NCBI RefSeq assembly: GCF_007997135.1
Contig: NZ_VORU01000001.1
Coordinates: forward strand, 1 to 64,000
Direction: 5' to 3'
Origin: Aequorivita lipolytica
GTDB lineage: Bacteria; Bacteroidota; Bacteroidia; Flavobacteriales; Flavobacteriaceae
DNA length: 64,000 bases
The notes under the pieces are model-generated. The model saw only the letters and a program-made list of their open reading frames with translations, did no database searches and had not been told where the DNA came from. Below, in pieces: positions 18,288-27,886 of this stretch. Position 1 is the first letter of the stretch. Every line of letters starts with the position of its first letter. The translations under genes and the position numbers were made by a program.

Positions 18288-20051
18288 TTATTTTTTTATC
18301 TCAACCTTCAGATGAAGCTCTTCAAGTTGCTTCTCGTCAATCGGCGCTGGAGCATCAATCATTACATCGCGACCTGAATTATTTTTTGGGAACGCAATAA
18401 AATCGCGGATGGTTTCCTGTCCGCCCAAAATGGCTACAAGTCTATCCAAGCCGAATGCAATCCCTCCGTGGGGCGGTGCGCCATATTGAAAGGCATCCAT
18501 CAAAAAGCCGAATTGTGCTTTCGCCTCTTCGGGAGTAAACCCTAAATAATCGAACATTAAAGCTTGTGTTTTTTTATCGTGAATCCGTATCGAACCACCG
18601 CCAATCTCGTTTCCGTTTAAGACCAAATCGTAAGCGTTTGCTTTTACTTCACCTGGATTGGTATCCAAAAGTTCAAGCTGTCCGGGTTTTGGGGAAGTGA
18701 ATGGATGGTGCATAGCGTGGTAGCGGTTTGTTTCCTCATCCCATTCCAAAAGGGGGAAATCTACAACCCAAAGTGGGGCGAATTCATCATTCTTTCTTAA
18801 ACCAAGTTGTTCTGCCAAGTGCATACGTAATGCACTAAGTTGAGTTCGAGTTTTATTTTTTTCTCCTGCCATTATCAGCATTAGATCGCCTATTTTGGCG
18901 TTGCATTTTTCAGCCCATTCTTTTAAAGTTTCTTCACCGAAAAATTTATCAATAGACGATTTTAAAGTGCCATCAGCATTATATTTAACCCAAATCAAAC
19001 CGGTGGCTCCAATTTGTGGGCGTTTTACATAATCAACTAATGCATCAATTTGTTTCCTTGAATATTCTGCACAACCTTCAACATTTATTGCAACTACCAA
19101 CTCAGCAGTGTCAAAAACACCAAATCCTTTGGGTTCAAAAATTCCCCCTTGGGGGGTTAGGGGGCAAAACTCCATCCCGAAACGGATGTCGGGTTTGTCG
19201 TTTCCGTACTTCGCCATTGCATCGTCGTACGTCATTCTTGGGAATTCGGAAATTTCTACGCCGTTTATTTCTTTCAGCAAATGTTTGGTTAAACCTTCAA
19301 AAGCATTCAAGATATCTTCTTGCTCTACGAAAGCCATTTCGCAGTCTATCTGTGTGAATTCCGGCTGGCGGTCTGCACGCAAATCTTCATCGCGGAAACA
19401 CTTTACAATTTGAAAATATTTGTCCAATCCGCCCACCATTAGCAATTGCTTAAAAGTCTGCGGACTCTGCGGAAGGGCGTAAAACTGACCTTCGTTCATT
19501 CTGGAAGGCACTACAAAATCACGTGCGCCTTCAGGAGTTGATTTTATTAAATATGGAGTTTCCACTTCAATAAATCCTTCTTTTGAAAGATAATTGCGAA
19601 CCGCCATGGCAACTTTTGAACGAAAAATGAGGTTTTCGCGAACGGGTTTTCTGCGGATATCTAAATAACGATATTTCATCCGTAAATCTTCGCCACCGTC
19701 TGTTTCGTCTTCTATGGTGAAAGGTGGGGTTAGGGATTCGTTCAGAATGTTTAGTTCAGAAACTAGTATTTCTACATCGCCGGTTGGCATGTTTGGGTTT
19801 TTGGATTCGCGCTCAATAACGGTTCCTTTTACTTGGATTACGAACTCGCGGCCCAGTTTTGTTGCTTTTTCAATTACTTCTTTTGAAGTTCTTTCCTCAT
19901 CAAAAATAAGTTGGGTGATGCCGTAGCGGTCGCGAAGGTCTACCCAGACCATAAAACCTTTGTCGCGGGTTTTTTGTACCCATCCGGCAAGGGTTACTTC
20001 TTTATTGATATCTGCCGCGCGAAGCTGGCCGTTGTTGTGCGTTCTGTACAT
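18288..20051 (-). CDS. aspS: Aspartyl-tRNA synthetase
   Basis: This class II synthetase charges tRNA-Asp. The 587-residue length is typical of the bacterial form: an N-terminal OB-fold anticodon domain ([10 protein letters not shown]), class II motifs ([18 protein letters not shown] for motif 2, [10 protein letters not shown] for motif 3) and the bacterial GAD insertion domain (about 285-410). Oddly, residues 296-303 (CPLTPQGG) are encoded by a G/C-rich palindrome that looks like a dispersed intergenic repeat (19144-19165). It replaces a loop that I recall differing in relatives, and the frame is kept. The rest looks intact, so the enzyme should be functional. The leader also contains repeats. 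Confidence 0.95.
   Translation of the reverse strand: MYRTHNNGQLRAADINKEVTLAGWVQKTRDKGFMVWVDLRDRYGITQLIFDEERTSKEVIEKATKLGREFVIQVKGTVIERESKNPNMPTGDVEILVSELNILNESLTPPFTIEDETDGGEDLRMKYRYLDIRRKPVRENLIFRSKVAMAVRNYLSKEGFIEVETPYLIKSTPEGARDFVVPSRMNEGQFYALPQSPQTFKQLLMVGGLDKYFQIVKCFRDEDLRADRQPEFTQIDCEMAFVEQEDILNAFEGLTKHLLKEINGVEISEFPRMTYDDAMAKYGNDKPDIRFGMEFCPLTPQGGIFEPKGFGVFDTAELVVAINVEGCAEYSRKQIDALVDYVKRPQIGATGLIWVKYNADGTLKSSIDKFFGEETLKEWAEKCNAKIGDLMLIMAGEKNKTRTQLSALRMHLAEQLGLRKNDEFAPLWVVDFPLLEWDEETNRYHAMHHPFTSPKPGQLELLDTNPGEVKANAYDLVLNGNEIGGGSIRIHDKKTQALMFDYLGFTPEEAKAQFGFLMDAFQYGAPPHGGIAFGLDRLVAILGGQETIRDFIAFPKNNSGRDVMIDAPAPIDEKQLEELHLKVEIKK
19144..19165. repeat. Dispersed G/C palindrome inside aspS
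   Basis: CCCCCTTGGGGGGTTAGGGG plus two more bases sits in an AT-rich gene. Runs of this form (CCCCCTAACCCCC...GGGGG) are familiar as intergenic repeats in Flavobacteriia. Here it is read in frame as CPLTPQGG in the GAD domain of AspS. Confidence 0.65.
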
Positions 20052-20053
20052 AA

Positions 20054-20118
20054 CATGTTCCCGAGAAGGCGGGAATCTCTTTTTAGTTAGACTTGAATTT
20101 CAAAAAAGGCGGGAATCT
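20054..20118. repeat. Repeats in the aspS leader
   Basis: The 13-mer AAGGCGGGAATCT occurs at 20066-20078 and 20106-20118. The first copy is half of a TTCCCG...CGGGAA hairpin (20058-20075) ending 7 bp from the aspS start codon, close enough to affect initiation. Confidence 0.6.
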
Positions 20119-20562
20119 TTTGATTAATAGCCTGATTTTATTGAGGTGGCAAATTTAATAAGTATTAAATGAATTGTTGTGGTTTTGAAGGGATTATTAT
20201 TTATCGCCGCGAATGCACGAATGCTTTAAAAGAAAGACCCACAAGGTTTTTTGAAATCTGTAGGTCAAGTCTTGTGCAAACGAAATTGCGCTTATGTTGA
20301 ATAAGAGTATATATAATACTGTTTTCATAATTGAAGAAATTATAAATTGGTAAACCTCTTTAAGTTAAACAAAAAATCGTAGCAAATAAAAAAAAGTTTT
20401 CCCTTTTAACGAAGTCCGTTCCCTATAAAATAAAAACCCCTCGGAAAATTAAATTCCTAAGGGGTTTCTATAATCTAAAAATTATATTTTCAACTGCACT
20501 TCGACACTTCCGCTACACTCAGTGCAGGCAAGCTTAGTGTGACATACTCAAATGCTAAGCGG
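20119..20562. other. Intergenic stretch between aspS and the efflux operon
   Basis: No gene is visible. It holds a possible aspS -7 box on the minus strand (TAAATTTG, complement of 20150-20157, no clear -33), a weak palindrome (GACCCACAAG ... CTGTAGGTC, about 20227-20264), the terminator at 20432-20468, and repeat-like debris (TTCGACACTTCC ... CTCAGTGCAGG, about 20507-20528). Confidence 0.5.
20432..20468 (-). terminator. Terminator of the RND efflux operon
   Basis: An AAACCCCT and AGGGGTTT stem has a T run on the minus-strand side. It lies about 95 bp past the stop of the RND permease gene. Confidence 0.7.
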
Positions 20563-23500
20563 CTACTGATTATCAACTCGCAATTGTTCTTTTGCCTTCA
20601 ACTTTTTCAACTCTTTCATCCTGCGCTTTTTTCTGAATCTAATCTTTGCGCGGTTTACTAAATAGAACATTACCGGAACCACAATCAAGGTAAGGAAAGT
20701 AGCGAAAATCAAACCGAAGATTACCGTCCACGCCAGCGGGCCCCAGAAAATAACGTTGTCCCCACCTATGTATATGTTGGGGCTGTAATCTGTAAAGAGA
20801 CCAAAGAAATCTATGTTAAGCCCTATTGCCAGTGGAATAAGCCCAAGTACGGTGGTTATTGCGGTAAGCAATACGGGACGCAAACGCGACTTTCCGCCTG
20901 CAACTATTAAATCAAAATACTGGCGTTTGGTGAGCATTTGGTCTTCATCCATTTGCAAATCCTGCATTTTTCGGTCTATTAGAATTTGGGTGTAATCTAT
21001 AAGTACAATGGCGTTGTTTACCACAATACCAGCCAGCGAGATAATACCCATCATTGTCATAATAATCACGAAGTCCATTTGGAACACTACCAGCCCGAGG
21101 AATACCCCTGCCAAACTGAGAACGATGGCCGTTAAAATTATAATTGGTTTGCTTATGGAGTTAAACTGTGCCACAAGAATAAGCAAGATACCGCCCATTG
21201 CGTAAAACAGCGCCATTAGCAGGAAGCCCATATTATCTGCCTGTTCTTCCTGCTCGCCCGTAAAGGCAAGGTTTACGTATTTTGGAAGTTCGTAACTCTG
21301 CAGTTCCGTTTTTAGGTCGTTTACAATTTCGGTAGCGTTGTACCCTCCAAGAACGTTGGAATAAACGGTGATGGTTCGTTTTAAATCTTTCCTTTTTATG
21401 GCGCTGAAAGAAGCAGTATTGTTTTTTGTAACCATTGCCGAGATAGGCACCTGCACTATTTTTCCTTCATTGTTTCTAAAAGTAATTGGCTGGTTGAAGA
21501 GCGCGCTTTCGTCATAACGTGATTTGTCTGAAAGGCGCACATTTATTTCGTAGTCGTCGTCGCCATCTTTGTAGGTTGAAGCTTCTTCGCCAAAAATAGC
21601 GCGACGTAAAGTTAATCCAATTTGGCTTGTAGAAATGCCCAGTTGACCCGCTTTTTCGCGGTCTACGGTTACGTCCATTTCGGGTTTGCTTTTGTTTACG
21701 TCTATCTTTAATTCTTCGATACCGCTTATGCCCAGCCCTTCAATATAGGAACGTAGGTTTTCAGCTTCGCGAAGCATTTCTTCGTAGTTTTCACCACTAA
21801 GTTCAATGTTGATAGGATAACCCACGGGCGGGCCGGCGGCATCTTTTTCAACAATAATGGAAGCTCCGGGGAAACCTTTTACAGACTCGCGTACTTCTTC
21901 TAAAACGGTACTACTTTTTACGCCACGACGCAATTGATAGTCGCGCATGGAAAGGGTTATTTTACCTTTTTGTGGCATTTCATTACTCTGGCCACCGTCT
22001 GTCTGCGGGTTTCCGGCACCTTGACCTACTTGCGAAATGGCAGATTCTACCATATAATTATAGCCGTTGTCGTTGTATTTTTCAATAGCTCCAAAAACAC
22101 GTTTTTCTACTCGTTTGGTGAGCTCGTTGGTTTTTTCAATGTCGGTTCCCTGTGGATATTCTATGTAGGTGATAATCTGATTCGGCTCATTTTCGGGGAA
22201 GAAGAGCACTTTTGGTTGTACAACTCCCACTAAAATGAAAGAGAAAATTAACAGCGCAATTGTTCCGAAGAAAAACACGTAGGCTTTTCTTCCGCGCAAG
22301 GCATATTTCAGGATTTTTTCATAGAAATTCTCCAGTTTTTTAAGGGATTTGTACTGAAAATAATCCACAGCGCCAGCTAAGAAATATTTATAAACCCAAA
22401 GCATAATAGCTGCGAGAATTGCCAAGTTTCCGAAGCCTCGGAAAGCAGCAATATCCATAGCAAAACCTGCAACGAGAAGCAGAACGCCAACCCCGAGTAA
22501 AATTAAACTCCAACGGATTAGTTTCTTTTTTGTCATTGGTTCTTCTTCCACCTTCATAAATTCTGAAGTAAGCATGGAGTTAATAACCAATGCCACGAAT
22601 AGCGATGATGAAAGTACCACCGAAAGCGTGATGGGGAAATAGATCATAAACTTACCAATGGTTCCCGGCCACAGCCCAAGTGGGAAAAACGCTGCCAATG
22701 TGGTTGCAGTGGAGGCGATAATAGGCCAAGCAATTTCACCCATACCTTGTTTGGCGGCTTTTCGCGGCGGCATGCCTTCACTCATTAACGTATATACGTT
22801 TTCAACCACCACAATACCATTATCCACCAGCATCCCAAGACCCATAACGAGTCCGAAAAGTACCATGGTGTTTAGCGTAAAGCCAAATGCCGAAAGGATA
22901 AATAGCGACAAAAGCATAGAAAGCGGAATGGCGAAACCTACAAAAAGCGCGTTTCTAAAACCTAAGAAGAACATTAGCACCAGTACAACCAAAAGCACCC
23001 CGAAAATGATGTTGTTTACCAAATCATTTACCTGATTTTCGGTTTTGATGGACTGGTCGTTTGTTAAAGTTATTTGAAGACTTTGCGGCAAATAATTTTC
23101 CTGTTCTTCGGCTACAATTTTTTTGATCTGCTCTACGGCTTCGATCATGTTTTTTCCCGCGCGTTTTTTTATATCTAGCATCACTACGGGTTCGCCGTAT
23201 TCGCGGGCGTAGGTAGTGGCGTCTTTTTCTTTAAATTTTATGTCGGCGATATCTTTTAAGAAAATAATACCGTCATCTTTTTTAACTACTACATTTTCAA
23301 GCTCTTTGGGATTTTCAATTTCACCAGTGATACGAATATTTTTCTGTACTCCGTTAGTAATAATGTTTCCTCCGGAAATAGTACTGTTCTCTCCTTTTAT
23401 CGCATTGATTATATTATCAAAACTTACTTGCGATGCGGTCATTTTGTAGATATCTACAGCTATTTCCACTTCTTTTTCCTCAGCACCACGGATGGTGGCT

Positions 23501-24057
23501 TCTTTTATCTGTGGAAGCAATTCAATTTTATCTTGAAGATATTCTGCGTAATCTTTCAATTGCTGCACAGGATAATCTCCTGTTAAATTGATGTTTAGAA
23601 TAGGCATTTCTTCTGAAAAATTCAAATCGAAAACGCTTGGTTCTACCTTTCCGCCGTTTGTTAGCGTGGGCCAAGTGGTTTCGGCTTTTACTTGGTCAAC
23701 CTTATCTTTTACCAATTGCTTTGCCACGGGGATATCCACAGATTCCTCAAATTCAACAATAATAATGGAGTAATCTTGAAGGGTGGTTGAAGTAATTTCC
23801 TTTACGCCACCAACGTCCTTAAACTCTTCCTCTAAAGGCTCGGTTATGAATTTTTCAACGTCTTCTGCAGAGTTTCCTGGGTTAACGGAGCTTACGTAAA
23901 TTTTGGTCTCAATAATTTCTGGGAAAGCCTCGCGCGGCATACTGTAATATGCGAAAGCACCCAAAAATAGAATGATAGCCATAACCACATAGACCGTCAT
24001 CTTATTGTCTATGGCCCAAGATGAAATACTAAATTCTTTATACGGATTCTTGCTCAT
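20563..24057 (-). CDS. RND-family efflux pump permease (AcrB/HAE type)
   Basis: The 1164-residue inner-membrane proton-driven exporter has the RND layout: a first helix (about 20-37), a periplasmic porter loop, a helix block at about 350-480, a second loop and a second helix block at about 970-1130. Characteristic strings include LGMLVDNGIVVVENV and GIVVNNAIVLIDY. An extra hydrophobic segment of about 65 residues sits between the halves (LIRWSLILLGVGVLLLVAGF and following). It is the last gene of the operon, 7 bp after its adaptor. Drugs, dyes or metabolites are possible substrates; the exact one is unknown. Confidence 0.92.
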   Translation of the reverse strand: MSKNPYKEFSISSWAIDNKMTVYVVMAIILFLGAFAYYSMPREAFPEIIETKIYVSSVNPGNSAEDVEKFITEPLEEEFKDVGGVKEITSTTLQDYSIIIVEFEESVDIPVAKQLVKDKVDQVKAETTWPTLTNGGKVEPSVFDLNFSEEMPILNINLTGDYPVQQLKDYAEYLQDKIELLPQIKEATIRGAEEKEVEIAVDIYKMTASQVSFDNIINAIKGENSTISGGNIITNGVQKNIRITGEIENPKELENVVVKKDDGIIFLKDIADIKFKEKDATTYAREYGEPVVMLDIKKRAGKNMIEAVEQIKKIVAEEQENYLPQSLQITLTNDQSIKTENQVNDLVNNIIFGVLLVVLVLMFFLGFRNALFVGFAIPLSMLLSLFILSAFGFTLNTMVLFGLVMGLGMLVDNGIVVVENVYTLMSEGMPPRKAAKQGMGEIAWPIIASTATTLAAFFPLGLWPGTIGKFMIYFPITLSVVLSSSLFVALVINSMLTSEFMKVEEEPMTKKKLIRWSLILLGVGVLLLVAGFAMDIAAFRGFGNLAILAAIMLWVYKYFLAGAVDYFQYKSLKKLENFYEKILKYALRGRKAYVFFFGTIALLIFSFILVGVVQPKVLFFPENEPNQIITYIEYPQGTDIEKTNELTKRVEKRVFGAIEKYNDNGYNYMVESAISQVGQGAGNPQTDGGQSNEMPQKGKITLSMRDYQLRRGVKSSTVLEEVRESVKGFPGASIIVEKDAAGPPVGYPINIELSGENYEEMLREAENLRSYIEGLGISGIEELKIDVNKSKPEMDVTVDREKAGQLGISTSQIGLTLRRAIFGEEASTYKDGDDDYEINVRLSDKSRYDESALFNQPITFRNNEGKIVQVPISAMVTKNNTASFSAIKRKDLKRTITVYSNVLGGYNATEIVNDLKTELQSYELPKYVNLAFTGEQEEQADNMGFLLMALFYAMGGILLILVAQFNSISKPIIILTAIVLSLAGVFLGLVVFQMDFVIIMTMMGIISLAGIVVNNAIVLIDYTQILIDRKMQDLQMDEDQMLTKRQYFDLIVAGGKSRLRPVLLTAITTVLGLIPLAIGLNIDFFGLFTDYSPNIYIGGDNVIFWGPLAWTVIFGLIFATFLTLIVVPVMFYLVNRAKIRFRKKRRMKELKKLKAKEQLRVDNQ

Positions 24058-24064
24058 AATGCAA

Positions 24065-25234
24065 TTAGTTTCTTAGTTTTTTGATGGTTACTTTTTGACC
24101 ATCGCGAAGGGTTTTGGCGCCTTCCTTAATAATAGTGTCGCCTTTTTTAAGTCCAGACTTTACCTCTGTGTGGTTTTCATAGGAAAGACCAGTTTCAAGA
24201 AGCACACGCTTTGCAACTCCCACAGAATCGTTCACTGGTTTGTATAGATAGGCAATTGTTTCGCCTGCGGCATTTTCTTGCAAGATGTTTTCGGGAACGG
24301 TAATGGCATTTTCTGCGCTGTAGTCGTTCACTTTTACGGTAGCGATGAGGTTTGGTTTCACCAAGCCGTCGGTATTCGGAATTTCAACCTGAATGTCAAA
24401 ACTTCTGTTGTTTGGATTTATGTAATTGCTTACTTGGCGGACGGTGCCTTTAAATTCTTCATTGATTGATGCTAAAGTCACTTTTACTTGAGTTCCCTTT
24501 TTAATATTTCTAAGATAGGTTTCGGGGATTGAAGCCTTAACATACATATTGCTCAAGTTCACCAAACGAATAATTGGAGTTTGACCAGGAACAACTACCT
24601 GTCCGGGATCTGAAATAATTTCGTCCACCACACCGCTAAATGGCGCTGTAATTATAGTTTTGCCCAATTGGGAACGTAGCTGATTGGTTATATTTTTAGC
24701 CGCTTCATAATTAGTCTTGGCCTGTAGAAATTGTATTTCCGAACCTATTTTCTGATCCCAAAGTCTTTCTTGTCTTTCAAAAGTTGTTTTAGCCAAAGCC
24801 AATTGCGCTTCCTGTTGTGCCACCTGACTTGAAAGCCCACCGTCGTCTATTTTTGCAAGCCGTTGGCCTTTAGAAACATTTTGACCCTCCTTTACATATA
24901 CAGTGGTAAGCACACCTGAAAATTCTGCGTTGAGAACTACGTTTTGATCTGTTTCCACATTTCCCTGTACTTCTACATAGTGTTTAAAGATTGAGTCCTT
25001 TATCACTTCAGCAGTAATTAAAGCTGGGCGTTCCTTTTTTTCGTGGGTATCAATATATTCATTGAGCCTATCGATATCGGTTTTTAATTCGCGTTGTTGC
25101 TTATTAAGCTCCGTTCTTTTTGCTTTTACCGCAACAAGATCACCCGAATCCATTATGGCATCGACCGATTTAGTATCACCACCGCAGGAAACTAGCGTGA
25201 TGATTGTTATTAGGAGTAGGATTGATTTTTTCAT
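24065..25234 (-). CDS. RND efflux periplasmic adaptor (membrane fusion protein)
   Basis: The 389-residue lipoprotein (signal ending LVSCGGD) bridges the RND permease and the TolC channel. After a short N-terminal coiled coil it has a biotinyl-lipoyl-like half (FSGVLTTVYVKEGQNVSKGQ), a helical hairpin (about 130-185), the second lipoyl half (TAPFSGVVDEIISDPGQVV) and beta-barrel and membrane-proximal domains. It starts 241 bp after the four-helix protein gene and is separated by 7 bp from the permease gene. Confidence 0.92.
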   Translation of the reverse strand: MKKSILLLITIITLVSCGGDTKSVDAIMDSGDLVAVKAKRTELNKQQRELKTDIDRLNEYIDTHEKKERPALITAEVIKDSIFKHYVEVQGNVETDQNVVLNAEFSGVLTTVYVKEGQNVSKGQRLAKIDDGGLSSQVAQQEAQLALAKTTFERQERLWDQKIGSEIQFLQAKTNYEAAKNITNQLRSQLGKTIITAPFSGVVDEIISDPGQVVVPGQTPIIRLVNLSNMYVKASIPETYLRNIKKGTQVKVTLASINEEFKGTVRQVSNYINPNNRSFDIQVEIPNTDGLVKPNLIATVKVNDYSAENAITVPENILQENAAGETIAYLYKPVNDSVGVAKRVLLETGLSYENHTEVKSGLKKGDTIIKEGAKTLRDGQKVTIKKLRN

Positions 25235-25251
25235 GTTTGATCTAAAAGTTT

Positions 25252-25332
25252 AAAAGTTTATGTGTTTAAGAGTTTAAAAGCTGTTTTGGTAAAAGTTTAT
25301 GTGTTTATACGTTTAAAATTTTAAAAGCTGTT
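25252..25332. repeat. Imperfect direct repeats upstream of the adaptor gene
   Basis: AAAAGTTTATGTGTTTA occurs at 25252-25268 and again at 25291-25307. TTTAAAAGCTGTT follows each copy. The same AAACTTTTAAAC theme recurs around the four-helix gene. Confidence 0.6.
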
Positions 25333-25378
25333 ACGATGAAAATTTGTGTTTTCGATGTATTTGAGAAGGTATTTATTC

Positions 25379-25398
25379 GTCTCATAAACTTTTAAACT
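25379..25398. repeat. Direct repeat, left of the four-helix gene
   Basis: GTCTCATAAACTTTTAAACT matches 25823-25842 in 19 of 20 bases. The two copies bracket the four-helix-bundle gene inside the efflux operon. Confidence 0.75.
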
Positions 25399-25475
25399 TG
25401 TTTGTTGTTAACTTGTGTTTTATAAAGACCATCCAGCATCGCCAATATCTCTGAAATATTTTCACGTATTTCTAG

Positions 25476-25763
25476 TTAGATTTCGTACGAAAGAAATTCC
25501 AAATCCTTTGAAAGAATTAGTTGATTCAATAATTCTAGCGCTGAACTGTAAGCAATTTCAGTAAAACGCGCTTTATCTTTAAAAGAATGTCTTCCTGTTC
25601 CTTCTGCTATATTTGAAGAAATAGAAACCGCAGCGCGCCTCATTTGGCTTGTTAAACCAAATTTTTCTTCCGAAGAAAAATCTTTGGTGCTCTTGTAAAT
25701 TTTTACGGAAAGCTCACGGGCTTTCTGCCAAACATTCAATTTTTCATACGAAAATATTCTCAT
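25476..25763 (-). CDS. Four-helix-bundle protein (23S rRNA intervening-sequence family)
   Basis: The 95-residue protein has the family pattern: [19 protein letters not shown], a loop with [24 protein letters not shown], and a final helix. Relatives are coded in intervening sequences of 23S rRNA and as free-standing genes in Bacteroidota; their role is uncertain. Its C-terminus is shorter than usual, stopping at LSYEI. The gene separates tolC from the adaptor gene of an efflux operon and is flanked by a 20-bp direct repeat, so it may be a late insertion. Confidence 0.85.
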   Translation of the reverse strand: MRIFSYEKLNVWQKARELSVKIYKSTKDFSSEEKFGLTSQMRRAAVSISSNIAEGTGRHSFKDKARFTEIAYSSALELLNQLILSKDLEFLSYEI

Positions 25764-25822
25764 AGTCTTTTTTAATGATTCAATATTCTTGTTCTGTGTT
25801 TATGAGTTTTGTCCCTCGCTCA

Positions 25823-25842
25823 GTCTTATAAACTTTTAAACT
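25823..25842. repeat. Direct repeat, right of the four-helix gene
   Basis: GTCTTATAAACTTTTAAACT is the partner of 25379-25398, with one mismatch. Confidence 0.75.
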
Positions 25843-25862
25843 AATAAACACTTAAACTACTT

Positions 25863-27242
25863 TTAATATTTTCCTTTTATTTCTTCTGAGTTAATTCGCA
25901 ATTGCGGAATATTGAGAACGGTTTCAAGATTTGCTTTTTCGTTTATCACTTCCAGCATAGATTGAAAATATTGTTGTTGTGCTGTATATAGTTGTATTTG
26001 GGCTTGACGCAAATCGAAACTTGTTGACAATCCTTCTGTGAATTTTATTTGGTTCTTGTTTTCAATACGCTCTGACAACCCAAGGTTTTTCTTCGAGTTT
26101 TCATAATTCTCTATGGCGAATAGATAGTTGCTCTGCGCCGTTGTTAAGTCTAGTTTTATTTCTTGTTTAGTCTGTTCAAAATCTGTTTTTGCTTGGTCCA
26201 AAGCTATTCGTGTTCTTTGTGAAGCTGCGCTACGCATCCCACTACTGAAAATTGGCACATTTAGACTTACACCTAAAACTGAAGACTGATACCATTTCTG
26301 ATCACCGTTAAAAAAAGTGAAATCTTCACTGTTTGCAGATGTTCCATAATTAACAAATGCTGAAAGGCTAGGTAGAAATTTGCTTTTTTCCAATCGGTTT
26401 TCAAAATAGCGCTGCTCAACAAGATTGTAGGCTATTTTATAATCCACATTATCTTCTAAGTTTAATGAAGAATTCAAAAGTGAAAGGCTAATGTTTTGAT
26501 TTGCCAACTCATCAAGATCGTCTGTCAATATTACTGTTGCTTCCACATCTATACCTAACGCGAGATTGAACATTTGTTTGGCAATAGCCTGACTTCTTTT
26601 AACATTGTTCAGTTGTGTTACAACATCCAGAAGAGTTATCTCTAGCTGTTCTACGCTTTCTTCTTCTGCCAAACCATTTTCGTATATTTTTCTGGTTTCA
26701 TAGAGATTTTTATCAAGATTGGCTTTATTTTTTTCAAAAATATCCACCAACTCCTGCGCAAGTAAAACACTTCCATAAGCATTTATAACGCCCTTTCTTA
26801 CTTCCAAGCGGGTTTTTTCGTTGGCATTTTCAGAAAACCGTAAAAATGCTCTTGCCGCCTTAAGACCAACAAGATAACTGCCGTCAAAAATGAGCTGGTT
26901 CAAAGTTGCCACAGCATTTGCGTTCTGTTTAGTTCCAAAAGTTATTGGAGTAAAAGTACCGGGCTCGCCACCACCAAATTCTGCCGGTATTAAGGTTACG
27001 GGCTGTTTTAGATTGTTCTGGTAACTTACATTACCATCTATCTGAGGAAGACCGCTTGCGGTGGTTTCCCATTTCTGCTTTATCGCTTTTGCAATGTCTC
27101 GCCTTGCATTTATAGAGGTATAATTGCTGTCCAAAGCAAAAATTACAGCCTCCTGCAAATTGAAACTATAACCTTTCTGCTCTTGAGAAAAACAAAAGGT
27201 TACAGACATTACAAAACTGAAAATTAAAAGTTTTTTAGTCAT
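25863..27242 (-). CDS. TolC-family outer-membrane efflux channel
   Basis: The 459-residue protein has a signal peptide (FCFSQEQ) and two repeated helical hairpin and barrel halves typical of outer-membrane efflux proteins (NLQEAVIFALDSNYTSINARRDI; LEKSKFLPSLSAFVNYG). It would give the RND pump its exit duct. It overlaps the end of the tetR gene by 8 bp, so the two are translationally coupled, and it is followed by the four-helix gene and then the adaptor. Confidence 0.92.
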   Translation of the reverse strand: MTKKLLIFSFVMSVTFCFSQEQKGYSFNLQEAVIFALDSNYTSINARRDIAKAIKQKWETTASGLPQIDGNVSYQNNLKQPVTLIPAEFGGGEPGTFTPITFGTKQNANAVATLNQLIFDGSYLVGLKAARAFLRFSENANEKTRLEVRKGVINAYGSVLLAQELVDIFEKNKANLDKNLYETRKIYENGLAEEESVEQLEITLLDVVTQLNNVKRSQAIAKQMFNLALGIDVEATVILTDDLDELANQNISLSLLNSSLNLEDNVDYKIAYNLVEQRYFENRLEKSKFLPSLSAFVNYGTSANSEDFTFFNGDQKWYQSSVLGVSLNVPIFSSGMRSAASQRTRIALDQAKTDFEQTKQEIKLDLTTAQSNYLFAIENYENSKKNLGLSERIENKNQIKFTEGLSTSFDLRQAQIQLYTAQQQYFQSMLEVINEKANLETVLNIPQLRINSEEIKGKY

Positions 27243-27846
27243 TGGTTTGATGCTCTTTGATGAATTTTTTTAATGTGATAAAACCTTCAGGTGTTACAAT
27301 TCCTCTTAGATGATATTCAAGATACTCCTCTGAGATGAATTTCGTTGAAAATTTTTCTATGGGGAAAAGGTTTTGGTTTTTTGTGCCATGAATACCCAAA
27401 AAATAAAGCCTCGCTATAAAATCTATATCTAAATTGCTTCTGTAAAGACCCTGCTCAATACCTCTGCGAAGATTGGTGCGGGTACATTCCATCATTTTTT
27501 CGAAATGACTTTCTTTAAGATCCTCACTTATTTCAGGATAATATTTTTGTAGTTGATATTGTGGCGAAGAATTATCATCTTCAATCTTACCCATAACGAA
27601 TTTCTTTATTTCGAAAAGTTCCTCGATGGGGTTATGATTTAAGGCACATATTTCATCGATGCCTATAGTAATGCTGTGCATTAAATTGCAGGTACACTCC
27701 TTTACCAAGGCTGTTTTATTCTTGAAATGCGTATAAATGGTTTTTTTTGAAATGGCCATTTCATTGGCAATATCATCCATGGTAACGCTTTTAAAACCAA
27801 GTTTTAAGAAAAGCGCGGTTGCCTTTAAAACAATTTTTTCTTTCAT
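27235..27846 (-). CDS. TetR/AcrR-family transcriptional regulator
   Basis: The ATG at 27846 gives 203 residues with an N-terminal helix-turn-helix (FKSVTMDDIANEMAISKKTIYTHFKNK) and a variable ligand-binding C-terminal domain. A TTG four codons upstream is less likely to be the start. As the first gene of the tolC-adaptor-RND operon it is probably its own repressor. A 9+9 bp inverted repeat at 27870-27897 overlaps the promoter and is a good operator candidate. The inducing ligand is unknown. Confidence 0.92.
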   Translation of the reverse strand: MKEKIVLKATALFLKLGFKSVTMDDIANEMAISKKTIYTHFKNKTALVKECTCNLMHSITIGIDEICALNHNPIEELFEIKKFVMGKIEDDNSSPQYQLQKYYPEISEDLKESHFEKMMECTRTNLRRGIEQGLYRSNLDIDFIARLYFLGIHGTKNQNLFPIEKFSTKFISEEYLEYHLRGIVTPEGFITLKKFIKEHQTND

Positions 27847-27855
27847 AATAGAATA

Positions 27856-27886
27856 CAAATGTATGACGTGGAAACTTTTAAAACAA
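27856..27886 (-). promoter_or_regulatory. Promoter of the tetR-efflux operon
   Basis: On the minus strand TTG, a 20-bp gap and TACATTTG match the Bacteroidota vegetative consensus. The -7 box ends 10 bp from the tetR ATG, so the mRNA is nearly leaderless. Confidence 0.7.

Noticed and set aside
19016-19413. Plus-strand open frames opposite aspS
   Set aside because: They are shadows of the synthetase gene with no family features.
20054-20118. T-box riboswitch in the aspS leader
   Set aside because: There is no T-box sequence, specifier loop or antiterminator, and T-boxes are not expected in this phylum.
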